Part shown: in pieces, positions 34,510 through 42,609 of the stretch
Layout: every line of letters starts with the position of its first letter
Numbering within the stretch: the first letter of the stretch is position 1
Assembly (NCBI GenBank): GCA_049687015.1
Contig: JBAVIP010000049.1
Span: 1-50,351, forward strand
From: Methylotenera_A sp049687015
GTDB taxonomy: Bacteria; Pseudomonadota; Gammaproteobacteria; Burkholderiales; Methylophilaceae
Reading direction: 5' to 3'
DNA: 50,351 nucleotides
Made by a program: the position numbers and the translations under genes
Notes under the pieces: model-generated
What the model saw: the letters and a program-made list of their open reading frames with translations, nothing else
Databases searched by the model: none
Told to the model about the DNA's origin: nothing

Positions 34510-36183
34510 TTGAAGCGCATTTTTTATTGGTCTAGCATTATTGTAGTGTGTTTACTGACAACTTTCACTGTGCCTTTGTTGCATGCAGGTGAAAGTAGTA
34601 GCATCGGGAAAAGTTTATTTTCTACAGATACTAAAGAAGATGAATTTCTATCACCAGATGTTGCTTTTCAGCTCAATTTAAACGCAATAAATGCACAAAA
34701 TATCACAGCCAATTTTAAAATTGCGCCAGGTTATTATTTATACAAAAACCGCATTAAATTTAGCGAGCTTGTTGATATCCCAGTAAAAAACAGCCTTGGT
34801 CGCGGTGTTACATCAGTAAATCTACCAACTGGCGACATTAAAGATGACCCAAATTTTGGCAAGCAAGAAGTGTATCACCATGATTTTACTGCGAATTTAG
34901 ATATTACGAAGACCAGCACACCCATTGTGATTAAGGCCGTTTACCAAGGCTGTAGCGAGAAAGGGCTGTGCTACGCGCCACAAACTAAAATTATTAGCAT
35001 CAATTTACCTATTTTAAACACTGACCTAGGAGCAGGTATTAATGCGGCTTCTGAAGCATCTTCAAATGATGATAAAACCACCCTAGCGTTAAAATCGGGC
35101 AGTTTGTGGCTGGTGATCGCGGGGTTTTTCGCCGCTGGCTTGCTGCTTTCATTCACGCCATGCGTGTTGCCGATGATTCCTATTTTATCCAGCATTATCG
35201 TTGGCAGCCAAAGCAGGCAAAAGCATCCATCCAAACTGCATGCTTTTGGCTTATCGGTAGCGTATGTGCTAGGCATGGCATTAAGTTATACGCTGGCTGG
35301 TGTCGCAGCGGGATTATCAGGCAATTTACTCAGCCAATCGCTGCAAAATCCGTGGGTGTTAGGTGCAACGGCCTTGCTTTTTGTGGTGCTTGCTTTCTCG
35401 ATGTTTGGATTTTATGAGCTCAAATTGCCTACTTTTTTTGAACATAAAATTTTAAATCTCAGCAACAAACTCAAAGGCGGCAAATTTTTTGGGGTATTCG
35501 TGATGGGCGTACTTTCGGCCTTGATAGTAAGCCCATGTGTGGCTGCACCCTTGGCCGGTGCGCTCATTTACATCGGCCAATCGCATAATGTGCTGCTGGG
35601 CGGCGTAGGCTTATTCGCGCTGGCCATCGGCATGGGCGTGCCATTGCTACTGATAGGTGCTTCCGCAGGTAGTTTGCTGCCCAAAGCTGGTAGCTGGATG
35701 ACCATAGTACGTAACTTTTTTGGTGTGCTGATGCTGGCGATGGCGGCTTATATCGTATGGCCTGTGTTACCCAATAACATCACGCAGCCAGTGAACACAC
35801 TGCTTGGGTTTAGCAACGCGCAACAGCATTTACCGTTTAGCCGGGTAAAATCGGTAGCCGATTTAGATGCCGCCATTCAATCGGCCAAAGGCAAAATCGT
35901 GATGCTGGATTTTTATGCGGATTGGTGCACATCATGCAAAGAAATGGAAAAATACACTTTCAGCGATGACAAAGTAAAAACCGCCTTAAAAGACACGGTG
36001 TTATTGCAAGCAGACGTCACTGAGAATAACGACAACGACCAAGCCTTACTCAAACGCTTTCATTTATTTGGTCCGCCTGGCATCATATTTTTTGATAAAG
36101 CAGGCAATGAAATTACAACCCAAGTGATTGGCTATAAAAGTGCCGATGAATTTACCGAAATCATCAATAAGGTGAACCAATAG
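34510..36183 (+). CDS. dsbD: Thiol:disulfide interchange protein DsbD
   Basis: Transfers electrons from cytoplasmic thioredoxin to periplasmic DsbC/CcmG-type proteins. Order of parts: signal peptide, N-terminal immunoglobulin-like domain with the pair in YQGCSEKGLCYAP, eight transmembrane helices with membrane cysteines in SFTPCVLPMIP and SALIVSPCVAAPLAG, and a C-terminal thioredoxin domain with DFYADWCTSCKEME. I choose the TTG at 34510, which has GGAG six bases before it and begins a signal peptide (KRIFYWSSIIVVCLL), giving 557 residues; a GTG at 34456 would add 18 residues ahead of the signal. It is followed 2 bp later by a TlpA-like thioredoxin, a likely substrate. Confidence 0.93.
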   Translation: MKRIFYWSSIIVVCLLTTFTVPLLHAGESSSIGKSLFSTDTKEDEFLSPDVAFQLNLNAINAQNITANFKIAPGYYLYKNRIKFSELVDIPVKNSLGRGVTSVNLPTGDIKDDPNFGKQEVYHHDFTANLDITKTSTPIVIKAVYQGCSEKGLCYAPQTKIISINLPILNTDLGAGINAASEASSNDDKTTLALKSGSLWLVIAGFFAAGLLLSFTPCVLPMIPILSSIIVGSQSRQKHPSKLHAFGLSVAYVLGMALSYTLAGVAAGLSGNLLSQSLQNPWVLGATALLFVVLAFSMFGFYELKLPTFFEHKILNLSNKLKGGKFFGVFVMGVLSALIVSPCVAAPLAGALIYIGQSHNVLLGGVGLFALAIGMGVPLLLIGASAGSLLPKAGSWMTIVRNFFGVLMLAMAAYIVWPVLPNNITQPVNTLLGFSNAQQHLPFSRVKSVADLDAAIQSAKGKIVMLDFYADWCTSCKEMEKYTFSDDKVKTALKDTVLLQADVTENNDNDQALLKRFHLFGPPGIIFFDKAGNEITTQVIGYKSADEFTEIINKVNQ

Positions 36184-36185
36184 GC

Positions 36186-36716
36186 ATGTTCAAAAAATTG
36201 GATCACTCTATTGTTTACTTCGTACTTATTATCGCGCTTGGCTTTGGCATTCGTCATTTTTTTCTCGATACGGAAATTGAAAACGGTGGCAATCAATCAA
36301 CGCAAGCCTTATTTGCCGCCACCTTTCCTGATGAAACTGGTCAGCCACAAGCGCTTAAAAACTATGCCGGAAAGATTGTGGTGCTAAATTTTTGGGCAAC
36401 CTGGTGCGAGCCATGCCGTGAAGAGATGCCTGAACTATCTAAATTACATAGCACCTACCAAAATAGAAATCTGGTTGTGTTAGGTGTTGCTGTTGATGAT
36501 ATAGCTGCAATTAGCGCCTTTGTAAAGGAAACCAAAGTAAATTACCCATTATTTGCCGCCGATATGCAAGGCATGGAAATTGCCACCCATTTAGGTAATA
36601 ATAAAGGCGTGTTACCGTATACTGTGATTATAAAAACCGATGGCAGTGTGGCCAAAACTTATTTTGGACGCGTCACCCAGCAATTATTGGAAAAAACCCT
36701 AGAAACTTTGCTTTAA
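36186..36716 (+). CDS. TlpA/ResA-like membrane-anchored thioredoxin
   Basis: A 176-residue protein with an N-terminal anchor (about residues 8-25) and a periplasmic thioredoxin-fold domain carrying FWATWCEPCREEMPEL (Cys74/Cys77). The LFAADMQG segment and cis-proline region GVLPYTVII are typical of TlpA/ResA reductases. It directly follows dsbD with 2 bp between, so it probably receives electrons from DsbD. It may act in cytochrome c maturation or general thiol reduction; no ccm genes are here. Confidence 0.88.
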   Translation: MFKKLDHSIVYFVLIIALGFGIRHFFLDTEIENGGNQSTQALFAATFPDETGQPQALKNYAGKIVVLNFWATWCEPCREEMPELSKLHSTYQNRNLVVLGVAVDDIAAISAFVKETKVNYPLFAADMQGMEIATHLGNNKGVLPYTVIIKTDGSVAKTYFGRVTQQLLEKTLETLL

Positions 36717-36724
36717 AGTGATGT

Positions 36725-36751
36725 AAAAATAATTAAAAGAAATTATTTTTT
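36725..36751 (+). terminator. Weak A/T-only terminator-like hairpin after the thioredoxin gene
   Basis: A 10-bp perfect stem of A and T only (AAAAATAATT / AATTATTTTT) with a 6-base loop lies 8 bp after the stop codon. The U-rich arm doubles as a terminator tail, but without G-C pairs the stem is weak. Confidence 0.35.
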
Positions 36752-36895
36752 CTATTCAAGCACTTAGGCTTTTTTGCGTTGATAACTTCGCTTAAGTTCA
36801 GCGAATCTGCTAGACAAATACTAGTAAGTTCGGCAAACTCGCATTTATGAAATTTTGCAATAATCTTACAAGAATGCTGGTAATAAAGGGGCGTT

Positions 36896-37351
36896 ATGGC
36901 AACTAGGGCTGTATTAGTGTTGCATGGCCCGAACCTTAACCTCCTAGGGCTTCGCGAGCCAGAGCATTACGGCAGTTTGACTCTGGCCGATATTGATAGC
37001 AACCTGCAAGCACTGGCTAAACAAGCCAATATTGTATTAGAAACGTATCAAAGTAATGCTGAAGCTGAAATTGTAGCTAAAATTCAGTCTTTGGCCATCA
37101 ACAAAGTTGATTTCATTATTATCAATCCGGCAGCATTTACGCATACTTCTATTTCGATTCGCGATGCAATTTCCGCAGTTAAGATTCCGTTTATTGAAGT
37201 GCATTTATCCAATGTTTATGCACGCGAAAGCTTTAGACATCACTCCTATTTTAGCGATATTGCCGTTGGCGTTATTAGCGGCTTGGGCGCAGAAGGTTAC
37301 AACGCCGCTTTTAATTTCGCTACACTTGAACTTAATAAACAGCTTGTCTAG
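36896..37351 (+). CDS. aroQ: Type II 3-dehydroquinate dehydratase
   Basis: Dodecameric shikimate-pathway enzyme (151 residues) dehydrating 3-dehydroquinate. The motifs LHGPNLNLLGLREPEHYG (with the active-site tyrosine), QSNAEAEIV, INPAAFTHTSISIRDA with the catalytic histidine, and EVHLSN are present. The aroQ-accB-accC order is widespread in Proteobacteria. The 178-bp upstream gap contains a TTCGCT/AGCGAA hairpin but no clear promoter. Confidence 0.96.
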   Translation: MATRAVLVLHGPNLNLLGLREPEHYGSLTLADIDSNLQALAKQANIVLETYQSNAEAEIVAKIQSLAINKVDFIIINPAAFTHTSISIRDAISAVKIPFIEVHLSNVYARESFRHHSYFSDIAVGVISGLGAEGYNAAFNFATLELNKQLV

Positions 37352-37408
37352 TAAATAACTAACATAACAGTTAAAACATTTAATTAAATAAAGCATCCCG
37401 AGGTCATT

Positions 37409-37867
37409 ATGGATTTACGCAAACTTAAAAAATTGATCGATTTAGTCGAAGAATCTGGCATATCAGAGCTGGAACTAACTGAAGGCGAAGAAAAAGTACG
37501 CATCAGCCGCGCGTTGATGCCAAGCCAAGCAATGTTGAACCAAGCGTCGGCACACTATATGGCGGCTCCGCAAGTAATGTCGCACGCAACGCCTGTACCG
37601 ACTGCCGCCGCGCCTGTTGTTGCGGAAATTGAAGGCCACATTGTTAAATCGCCAATGGTAGGCACGTTTTACCGTTCATCCTCACCTGATGCCAAAGCCT
37701 TTGTAGACGTGGGTTCTAAGGTTGCCGTAGGAGACACGCTGTGCATTATTGAGGCAATGAAACTACTCAATGAAATTGAATGTGATCTTGCCGGTGAGAT
37801 TAAAAAAATATTGGTCGAGAATGGCCAACCCATTGAGTACGGCGAACCTCTATTTGTGATTGGTTAA
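37409..37867 (+). CDS. accB: Biotin carboxyl carrier protein of acetyl-CoA carboxylase
   Basis: A 152-residue BCCP. The N-terminal helix DLRKLKKLIDLVEESGI, a proline/alanine linker (about 58-72), and the biotinyl domain with EAMKLLNEIE (biotin on Lys118) are visible. It feeds biotin to AccC, encoded next. The stop is 6 bp before a partial copy of the accC 5' end rather than accC itself. Confidence 0.97.
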   Translation: MDLRKLKKLIDLVEESGISELELTEGEEKVRISRALMPSQAMLNQASAHYMAAPQVMSHATPVPTAAAPVVAEIEGHIVKSPMVGTFYRSSSPDAKAFVDVGSKVAVGDTLCIIEAMKLLNEIECDLAGEIKKILVENGQPIEYGEPLFVIG

Positions 37868-37873
37868 TTAAAT

Positions 37874-37990
37874 ATGTTTGAGAAGATATTAATTGCCAAC
37901 CGTGGCGACCAGCTACCGCCAGGTAGCGCAGCGGCGAAGCCAAATTGCCTAGTGGCTGAAAGCCACAGGGCTATTGAGACGCGGAGATAA
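37874..37990 (+). pseudogene. Duplicated accC 5' end plus palindromic insert, forming a 38-codon ORF
   Basis: The first 35 bp (37874-37908) match the first 35 bp of accC (37992-38026) at 31 positions; the four differences (AAG/AAA, TTA/CTA, ATT/ATC, GCC/GCT) are all synonymous. The next 83 bp are GC-rich and hold two perfect 6-bp hairpins (37912-37927 and 37952-37966). Reading through gives a 38-residue ORF beginning MFEKILIANRGD that stops 1 bp before the accC ATG. The copy sits where accC would normally start after accB. It may be a remnant left by replacement of accC, or a leader peptide; neither is proven. Confidence 0.6.
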
Positions 37991-37991
37991 A

Positions 37992-39341
37992 ATGTTTGAG
38001 AAAATACTAATCGCTAACCGTGGCGAAATAGCCCTTCGTGTACAGCGCGCCTGTCGCGAACTGGGCATTAAAACCGTTGCAGTGCATTCCGAGGCGGATA
38101 AAGATGCCAAATACGTCAAACTCGCCGATGAGTCCGTCTGTATTGGCCCAGCAGCTTCTAATTTAAGCTATTTGAGTATTCCGGCCGTTATCAGCGCAGC
38201 AGAAGTGACTGACGCCCAGGCGATTCACCCAGGGTATGGGTTTTTATCCGAAAATGCTGATTTTGCAGAGCGCGTAGAACAAAGCGGCTTTGTGTTTATT
38301 GGCCCGCGCGCCGAGACGATCCGCTTAATGGGCGATAAAGTATCTGCCAAAGACGCCATGAAAAAAGCAGGCGTGCCTTGTGTGCCAGGCTCAGATGGTG
38401 CGTTATCTGATGACCCAGCAGAAATCATAAGAACCGCCAAAAAAGTGGGTTACCCCGTTATTATCAAGGCAGCTGGGGGCGGCGGCGGACGCGGCATGCG
38501 TGTAGTGCATACCGAAGCCGCGCTTATCAATGCAGTGATGATGACCAAGGCCGAGGCGCAGGCTGCCTTTGGCAATCCCATGGTGTACATGGAGAAATTT
38601 TTAGAAAACCCACGCCATATCGAAATCCAGATTTTGGCAGATCAACACGGCAATGCGGTGTTTTTAGGTGACCGCGACTGCTCTATGCAGCGCCGACATC
38701 AAAAAATTATTGAGGAAGCACCTTCGCCATTATTAAACCATCGATTGCGTGACAAAATTGGTGAACGCTGTGCAGAAGCATGCCGCAAAATCAGGTATCG
38801 TGGTGCGGGTACCTTTGAATTTTTGTATGAGAACGGCGAGTTTTATTTTATCGAGATGAATACGCGCCTGCAGGTAGAGCATACAGTCACAGAAATGATT
38901 ACTGGGCTGGATCTCGTACAGCAGCAAATTTTTGTAGCGGCCGGCGAAAAATTAAAATTCCGCCAAAAGGATATTGAGTTGCGTGGTCACGCTATTGAAT
39001 GCCGCATTAATGCGGAAGACCCTTATAATTTTGTACCATCTCCTGGCAAAATAAGCACATTCCATATGCCCGGCGGGCCCGGCGTGCGTATTGATACTCA
39101 CGCTTACTCAGGCTATGTTGTGTCGCCACATTATGATTCAATGATAGGCAAGCTAATTACCTATGGCGCTACGCGTGATCAGGCCATTGCGCGCATGCGC
39201 ATTGCGCTTTCTGAAATGCTAGTGGATGGCATCAAAACCAATATTCCATTGCATGCAGATTTAATGGCGGATACAGCTTTCCATTTGGGTGGCACAAGCA
39301 TTCATTACCTTGAACAAAAACTGGGTATTGGCCATAAATAA
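37992..39341 (+). CDS. accC: Biotin carboxylase subunit of acetyl-CoA carboxylase
   Basis: ATP-grasp enzyme that carboxylates biotin on AccB, the first step of fatty-acid synthesis. From the ATG at 37992, which has GGAG six bases upstream, the product is 449 residues, the same as E. coli AccC. The glycine-rich ATP loop AAGGGGGRGMRVV, HIEIQILADQHGN, DRDCSMQRRHQK and EMNTRLQVEHTVTE are intact. A TTG at 37974 in the same frame is not needed. The ribosome-binding site lies in the inserted 83-bp segment, so the insert now supplies translation initiation. Confidence 0.96.
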   Translation: MFEKILIANRGEIALRVQRACRELGIKTVAVHSEADKDAKYVKLADESVCIGPAASNLSYLSIPAVISAAEVTDAQAIHPGYGFLSENADFAERVEQSGFVFIGPRAETIRLMGDKVSAKDAMKKAGVPCVPGSDGALSDDPAEIIRTAKKVGYPVIIKAAGGGGGRGMRVVHTEAALINAVMMTKAEAQAAFGNPMVYMEKFLENPRHIEIQILADQHGNAVFLGDRDCSMQRRHQKIIEEAPSPLLNHRLRDKIGERCAEACRKIRYRGAGTFEFLYENGEFYFIEMNTRLQVEHTVTEMITGLDLVQQQIFVAAGEKLKFRQKDIELRGHAIECRINAEDPYNFVPSPGKISTFHMPGGPGVRIDTHAYSGYVVSPHYDSMIGKLITYGATRDQAIARMRIALSEMLVDGIKTNIPLHADLMADTAFHLGGTSIHYLEQKLGIGHK

Positions 39342-39347
39342 TATCTT

Positions 39348-40232
39348 GTGGCGTGGCTATTACTTAAAATTCAGGCGAATGAGCAAAATGCGGATGCGAT
39401 TAGCGATGCATTGATGAATATAGGCGCGCTTTCTGCCAGCATTGAAGATGCGAATGCAGAAACGCTGGCCGAACAGGCGATTTTTGGTGAGCCAGGTGAC
39501 CCGCCACCCGGTATTTGGCAGCAAAATATTGTGACTGCAATGTTTGATGAAAATGCCGATGTAAGCCAAATCATTGACGCACTTAACCAAGAAACGGCGA
39601 TTGAAAAGTTTCAGTACAGCACCGAAATTATTGCCGAACAAGATTGGGTACGCGCCACACAGGCGCAATTCGACCCCATTAAAATCACTGATACACTCTG
39701 GATTGTGCCCACTTGGCACGAAGCGCCAAATCATAACGCGATTAATATCGTGCTAGACCCTGGCCTGGCTTTTGGCACAGGCAGCCACCCGACGACAAGT
39801 TTGTGTCTGGAATGGCTTACACAGCAAAAAGGTATGCAAGATGTACTGGATTACGGCTGTGGCTCCGGCATTTTAGCCATTGCGGCCAAAAAATTAGGTG
39901 CAAAACATGTGGTTGGCGTGGATATTGATAACCAGGCCATTATTGCGAGCGGCTATAATGCCCAGCAAAACCAGGTAGATATTGAATTTTTTGATGCGAA
40001 TGCGTTTGCGCACCAAACATTTGACATCGTTGTAGCCAATATTTTATCCAGTGCATTGATGGTGCTAGCACCCGCGTTATCAAAATATTGCAAAACTGGC
40101 GGTAAAATAGCATTATCAGGTATATTAGAAAACCAAAAAGAAGCGCTGATTATGCGCTATAGCGAATGGTTTGATATGGATAAGCCTATACAAAAAGACG
40201 CTTGGATATTGCTATCTGGCACAAAAAAATGA
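39348..40232 (+). CDS. prmA: Ribosomal protein L11 methyltransferase
   Basis: SAM-dependent trimethylation of L11 (294 residues). Starts at GTG with AWLLLKIQANEQNADAISD, the family N-terminal domain; the SAM loop is VLDYGCGSGILAIAAKKLG and the catalytic region contains FDIVVANILSSALM. It lies 6 bp after accC, and its stop overlaps the next gene's ATG by 4 bp. Confidence 0.95.
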   Translation: MAWLLLKIQANEQNADAISDALMNIGALSASIEDANAETLAEQAIFGEPGDPPPGIWQQNIVTAMFDENADVSQIIDALNQETAIEKFQYSTEIIAEQDWVRATQAQFDPIKITDTLWIVPTWHEAPNHNAINIVLDPGLAFGTGSHPTTSLCLEWLTQQKGMQDVLDYGCGSGILAIAAKKLGAKHVVGVDIDNQAIIASGYNAQQNQVDIEFFDANAFAHQTFDIVVANILSSALMVLAPALSKYCKTGGKIALSGILENQKEALIMRYSEWFDMDKPIQKDAWILLSGTKK

Positions 40233-41149
40233 ATTACATTACCTCTTGCCCAGCCTGCGAAACACAGTTTTTGCTCAATAAAGAGCACCTAAAAGCACAT
40301 CGCGGCAAAGTGCAATGCGGCCATTGCAAGCATATCTTTAACGCAAAAAATCGTCTTACAGAAATTGCCGATGACATTCAAAGCGCGGCTGAATACAATG
40401 CCAGCATTGAGGTTCAGGCCAGTGAAGCTACGCAAGCTATTGATGAAAAACCTATCAGTGAAGTTTTAAATGTGGTGTTGGGATCGGTTCCAAATTTAGA
40501 AGACCTAGAATATAAAAACCTGGAATCAAGCGCAGAATCTGGTGACTATTACATTAGTGAGACTATTGTCGGGGCCGAGCCAGAAATCATTGATGCTTAC
40601 GATGCCGATCAAATACAAACGCCTATCATTATTGAAGATTTTGCAACCGATCCAAAATTTCTCACCCGTGAAACAAAACTTAATGTCTGGTTGGTGCTAT
40701 TAAGCTTATTATTGGCTGTTTTAGCTGGTCTACAGGCCGTTTATTTTTTGCGCACAACAATCGCTGCCGATTATCCGCAATTCAAGCCTTATTTAGTGCA
40801 GGCCTGTGCGGCGCTTAAATGTGAAGTAAAACTACCTAAAAATCTGGATTTACTCACCATTGATGATTCTGACATGCAGGAGGATGAGCATTATGAGGAT
40901 GTGATTAGATTCTCCAGCCTGCTCATTAATAACGCCAGCCACGCGCTTGCTTATCCCAACGTAGAGCTTACCCTTACCGATACGGCAGAACAGCCCGTGT
41001 TAAGAAGACTAATCAAACCGGGCGACTACCTGCCAGCCAACGCCAATGTGGCCTCTGGCATAGGTTCGCGCGAAGAAGTGCGTATCAACCTTGCTATTAA
41101 TGTGAAAGATATTGCGGTTGCTGGCTACCGCGTTTTACTTGTTTATTAG
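40229..41149 (+). CDS. MJ0042 zinc-finger / DUF3426 membrane protein
   Basis: A 306-residue protein. The N-terminus is an MJ0042-type zinc ribbon (CPACETQF then CGHCKHIF), followed by an acidic linker, one transmembrane helix (VWLVLLSLLLAVLAGLQAVYF, about 155-175) and a periplasmic DUF3426 domain rich in beta strands (SSLLINNASHALAYPNVEL). This architecture is common directly after prmA in Betaproteobacteria; the function is unknown. I use the ATG at 40229, which overlaps the prmA stop, rather than an upstream frame opening, because the zinc ribbon begins immediately after it. Confidence 0.88.
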   Translation: MNYITSCPACETQFLLNKEHLKAHRGKVQCGHCKHIFNAKNRLTEIADDIQSAAEYNASIEVQASEATQAIDEKPISEVLNVVLGSVPNLEDLEYKNLESSAESGDYYISETIVGAEPEIIDAYDADQIQTPIIIEDFATDPKFLTRETKLNVWLVLLSLLLAVLAGLQAVYFLRTTIAADYPQFKPYLVQACAALKCEVKLPKNLDLLTIDDSDMQEDEHYEDVIRFSSLLINNASHALAYPNVELTLTDTAEQPVLRRLIKPGDYLPANANVASGIGSREEVRINLAINVKDIAVAGYRVLLVY

Positions 41150-41153
41150 TTTT

Positions 41154-41178
41154 CTAATGATTTTCATTAGTCGTTTTT
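41154..41178 (+). terminator. Terminator after the accBC-prmA operon
   Basis: A 7-bp perfect stem CTAATGA/TCATTAG with a TTT loop is followed by TCGTTTTT, 4 bp after the DUF3426 stop codon. Confidence 0.55.
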
Positions 41179-41271
41179 AATAACATCACATAGGCTTTAC
41201 GAACAACTAATCTGTAATATACAACTCATAGATTGTGTAGTGAATTGATTAACTTTATTAGGAGATCTACC

Positions 41272-41343
41272 ATGTGGACAAAACCAGCTGCTACTGAAAT
41301 GCGTTTCGGTTTCGAAGTAACAATGTACGTAATGAATAAATAG
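41272..41343 (+). CDS. pqqA: PqqA, precursor peptide of pyrroloquinoline quinone
   Basis: A 23-residue peptide with the PqqA pattern: starts MWTKPA, and has Glu15 and Tyr19 in EVTMY. These two residues are cross-linked by PqqE to make PQQ, the cofactor of methanol and glucose dehydrogenases. Length and the Glu/Tyr positions agree with Klebsiella PqqA. GGAG lies 7-8 bp before the ATG and a strong terminator follows, so it is a monocistronic unit. No pqqB-E genes are in the window; the peptide must be matured by enzymes encoded elsewhere. PQQ use fits a methylotroph. Confidence 0.9.
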   Translation: MWTKPAATEMRFGFEVTMYVMNK

Positions 41344-41372
41344 TTTCAAAGAAATATAAGTTCTAAGGGTAT

Positions 41373-41397
41373 AAAAAGGTGCCTAGTGCGCCTTTTT
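41373..41397 (+). terminator. Bidirectional terminator between pqqA and oxyR
   Basis: A 10-bp stem (AAAAAGGTGC / GCGCCTTTTT, one G-U pair) with a 5-base loop lies 29 bp after pqqA. The A-run and T-run let it serve both the pqqA transcript and the convergent oxyR transcript. An overlapping alternative stem GCGCCT/AGGCGC uses 41402-41407. Confidence 0.8.
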
Positions 41398-41448
41398 AAT
41401 TAGGCGCAGTTTATACAAGCCCGCCTTTTTTCTTACCTGTAACTTTCA

Positions 41449-42351
41449 CTAATGCACACTTTTCATATAGCTTGAATTTATCGCTTTAATCGCCTCAGCA
41501 ATTTTTTCAACTGCTTCCAGCCGCACAAAGCTTTTGCGCCATGCAATCGCGATGCGCCTTGTGGGCGCGGGGCTTGCAAATGGAACCACCTTAAGCAGCG
41601 GGTTGTGATAGCGTTCTGCCGTGGCTGAGCATGGCAATACGGTAATACCCAAATTTGATGCCACCATATTTCTTATCGTTTCCAGCGAATTTCCTTGCAA
41701 CACCTCACCTTTGCGTGAAAGCTCCGGGCACGCCTGTGTCACCTGGTTGCTAAAGCAATGGCCGCTATTCAACAGCAATACTTTTTCGTCCGATAACTCT
41801 TCCGGCTTAATATGTTTGCGATGCGCCCAATGATGACTGCTGGGTACAACCACATCAAACTCTTCGTCATATAAGGCGCGATACTGCAAGCCTGGCACCT
41901 CAAATGGTAGCGCAATAATAGCCGCATCAATCACGCCGCTGCGAAGCTGTGCTTCTAAATTAGCAGTTAAATTTTCCTCTACCTCTAGCGGCATATCTGG
42001 TGCGGTTTTGCGTAATATCGGAATAATCTCAGGCAATAAATACGGCCCAACTGAGTGGATCATACCCAGCTTTAGCGCGCCTTTCAGCTGGTTTTTACCT
42101 AATTCTGCCAGCTGCTTAATATAGGCGGTTTCTTCCAGCACTTTCGACGCCTGCTCGACAATTTTCTCGCCGATTTCCGTCATGCTCACATCAGTACGAC
42201 TGCGCTCAAAGATAATTACATTCAATTCTTCTTCCAGCTTCTTTATCGCCAAGCTAAGCGCAGGCTGGGTTACAAAGCACTTTTCAGCGGCACGCCTAAA
42301 GTTACGCTCTCGCGCTACTGCAACTATAAATTTTAATTCTGTCAGACTCAT
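41449..42351 (-). CDS. oxyR: OxyR, LysR-type peroxide sensor
   Basis: A 300-residue LysR regulator. The N-terminal helix-turn-helix (FRRAAEKCFVTQPALSLAIK) is followed by the sensing domain. The redox cysteines are Cys199 and Cys208 in LNSGHCFSNQVTQACPE, the same numbers as the peroxide-reactive pair in E. coli OxyR. I start at the ATG at 42351 (SLTELKFIVAVARERNF); an ATG at 42369 would add six residues. It is divergent from the katA unit, its probable target. Confidence 0.92.
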   Translation of the reverse strand: MSLTELKFIVAVARERNFRRAAEKCFVTQPALSLAIKKLEEELNVIIFERSRTDVSMTEIGEKIVEQASKVLEETAYIKQLAELGKNQLKGALKLGMIHSVGPYLLPEIIPILRKTAPDMPLEVEENLTANLEAQLRSGVIDAAIIALPFEVPGLQYRALYDEEFDVVVPSSHHWAHRKHIKPEELSDEKVLLLNSGHCFSNQVTQACPELSRKGEVLQGNSLETIRNMVASNLGITVLPCSATAERYHNPLLKVVPFASPAPTRRIAIAWRKSFVRLEAVEKIAEAIKAINSSYMKSVH

Positions 42352-42367
42352 ATTGGGTTGATACCTC

Positions 42368-42406
42368 ATCAGTTTTATCTATCATACGTCGATAAATTTT
42401 ATTTAT
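42368..42406 (+). promoter_or_regulatory. Putative OxyR operator
   Basis: Two 15-bp elements resembling ATAG-N-T-N3-A-N-CTAT lie just upstream of oxyR: 42368-42382 (two mismatches) and 42392-42406 (two mismatches, itself a palindrome). Their centres are 24 bp apart, against about 22 in the classic OxyR tetramer site. Position between oxyR and katA supports autoregulation and katA control, but the match is imperfect. Confidence 0.4.
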
Positions 42407-42500
42407 CAACCACATCAAAACATACAATTATACAAATCAAATTGCACGCTCTACAATGCATAGCATGTATCACAGATGATAACTTTTTAAGGAGAGCAAC

Positions 42501-42575
42501 ATGCTGAAAACCTTCTTGGAAATTGTTAGCCAAGAACTGATTGAACTATTAGCCAGTTATGCGGCTAATAACTAA
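42501..42575 (+). CDS. 24-residue ORF upstream of katA
   Basis: A short ORF beginning MLKTFLEIVSQELIELLASY and ending AANN. It has a strong AAGGAG ribosome-binding site 6 bp before the ATG and ends 34 bp before katA, which has its own GAGGAG site. The peptide is predicted to be an amphipathic helix. It is likely cotranscribed with katA from the OxyR-linked region. It does not fit PqqA, because the Glu and Tyr are five apart rather than four. Family and function are unknown; it could be a small protein or a leader peptide. Confidence 0.5.
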   Translation: MLKTFLEIVSQELIELLASYAANN

Positions 42576-42609
42576 ACCCTGACATTTTATTGATATTGAG
42601 GAGACTTAC

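Noticed and set aside
42501..42575. The tiny ORF as a second PqqA
   Set aside because: PqqA needs Glu and Tyr four residues apart; here the nearest Glu-Tyr pair is five apart and the Trp/Gly context is absent.
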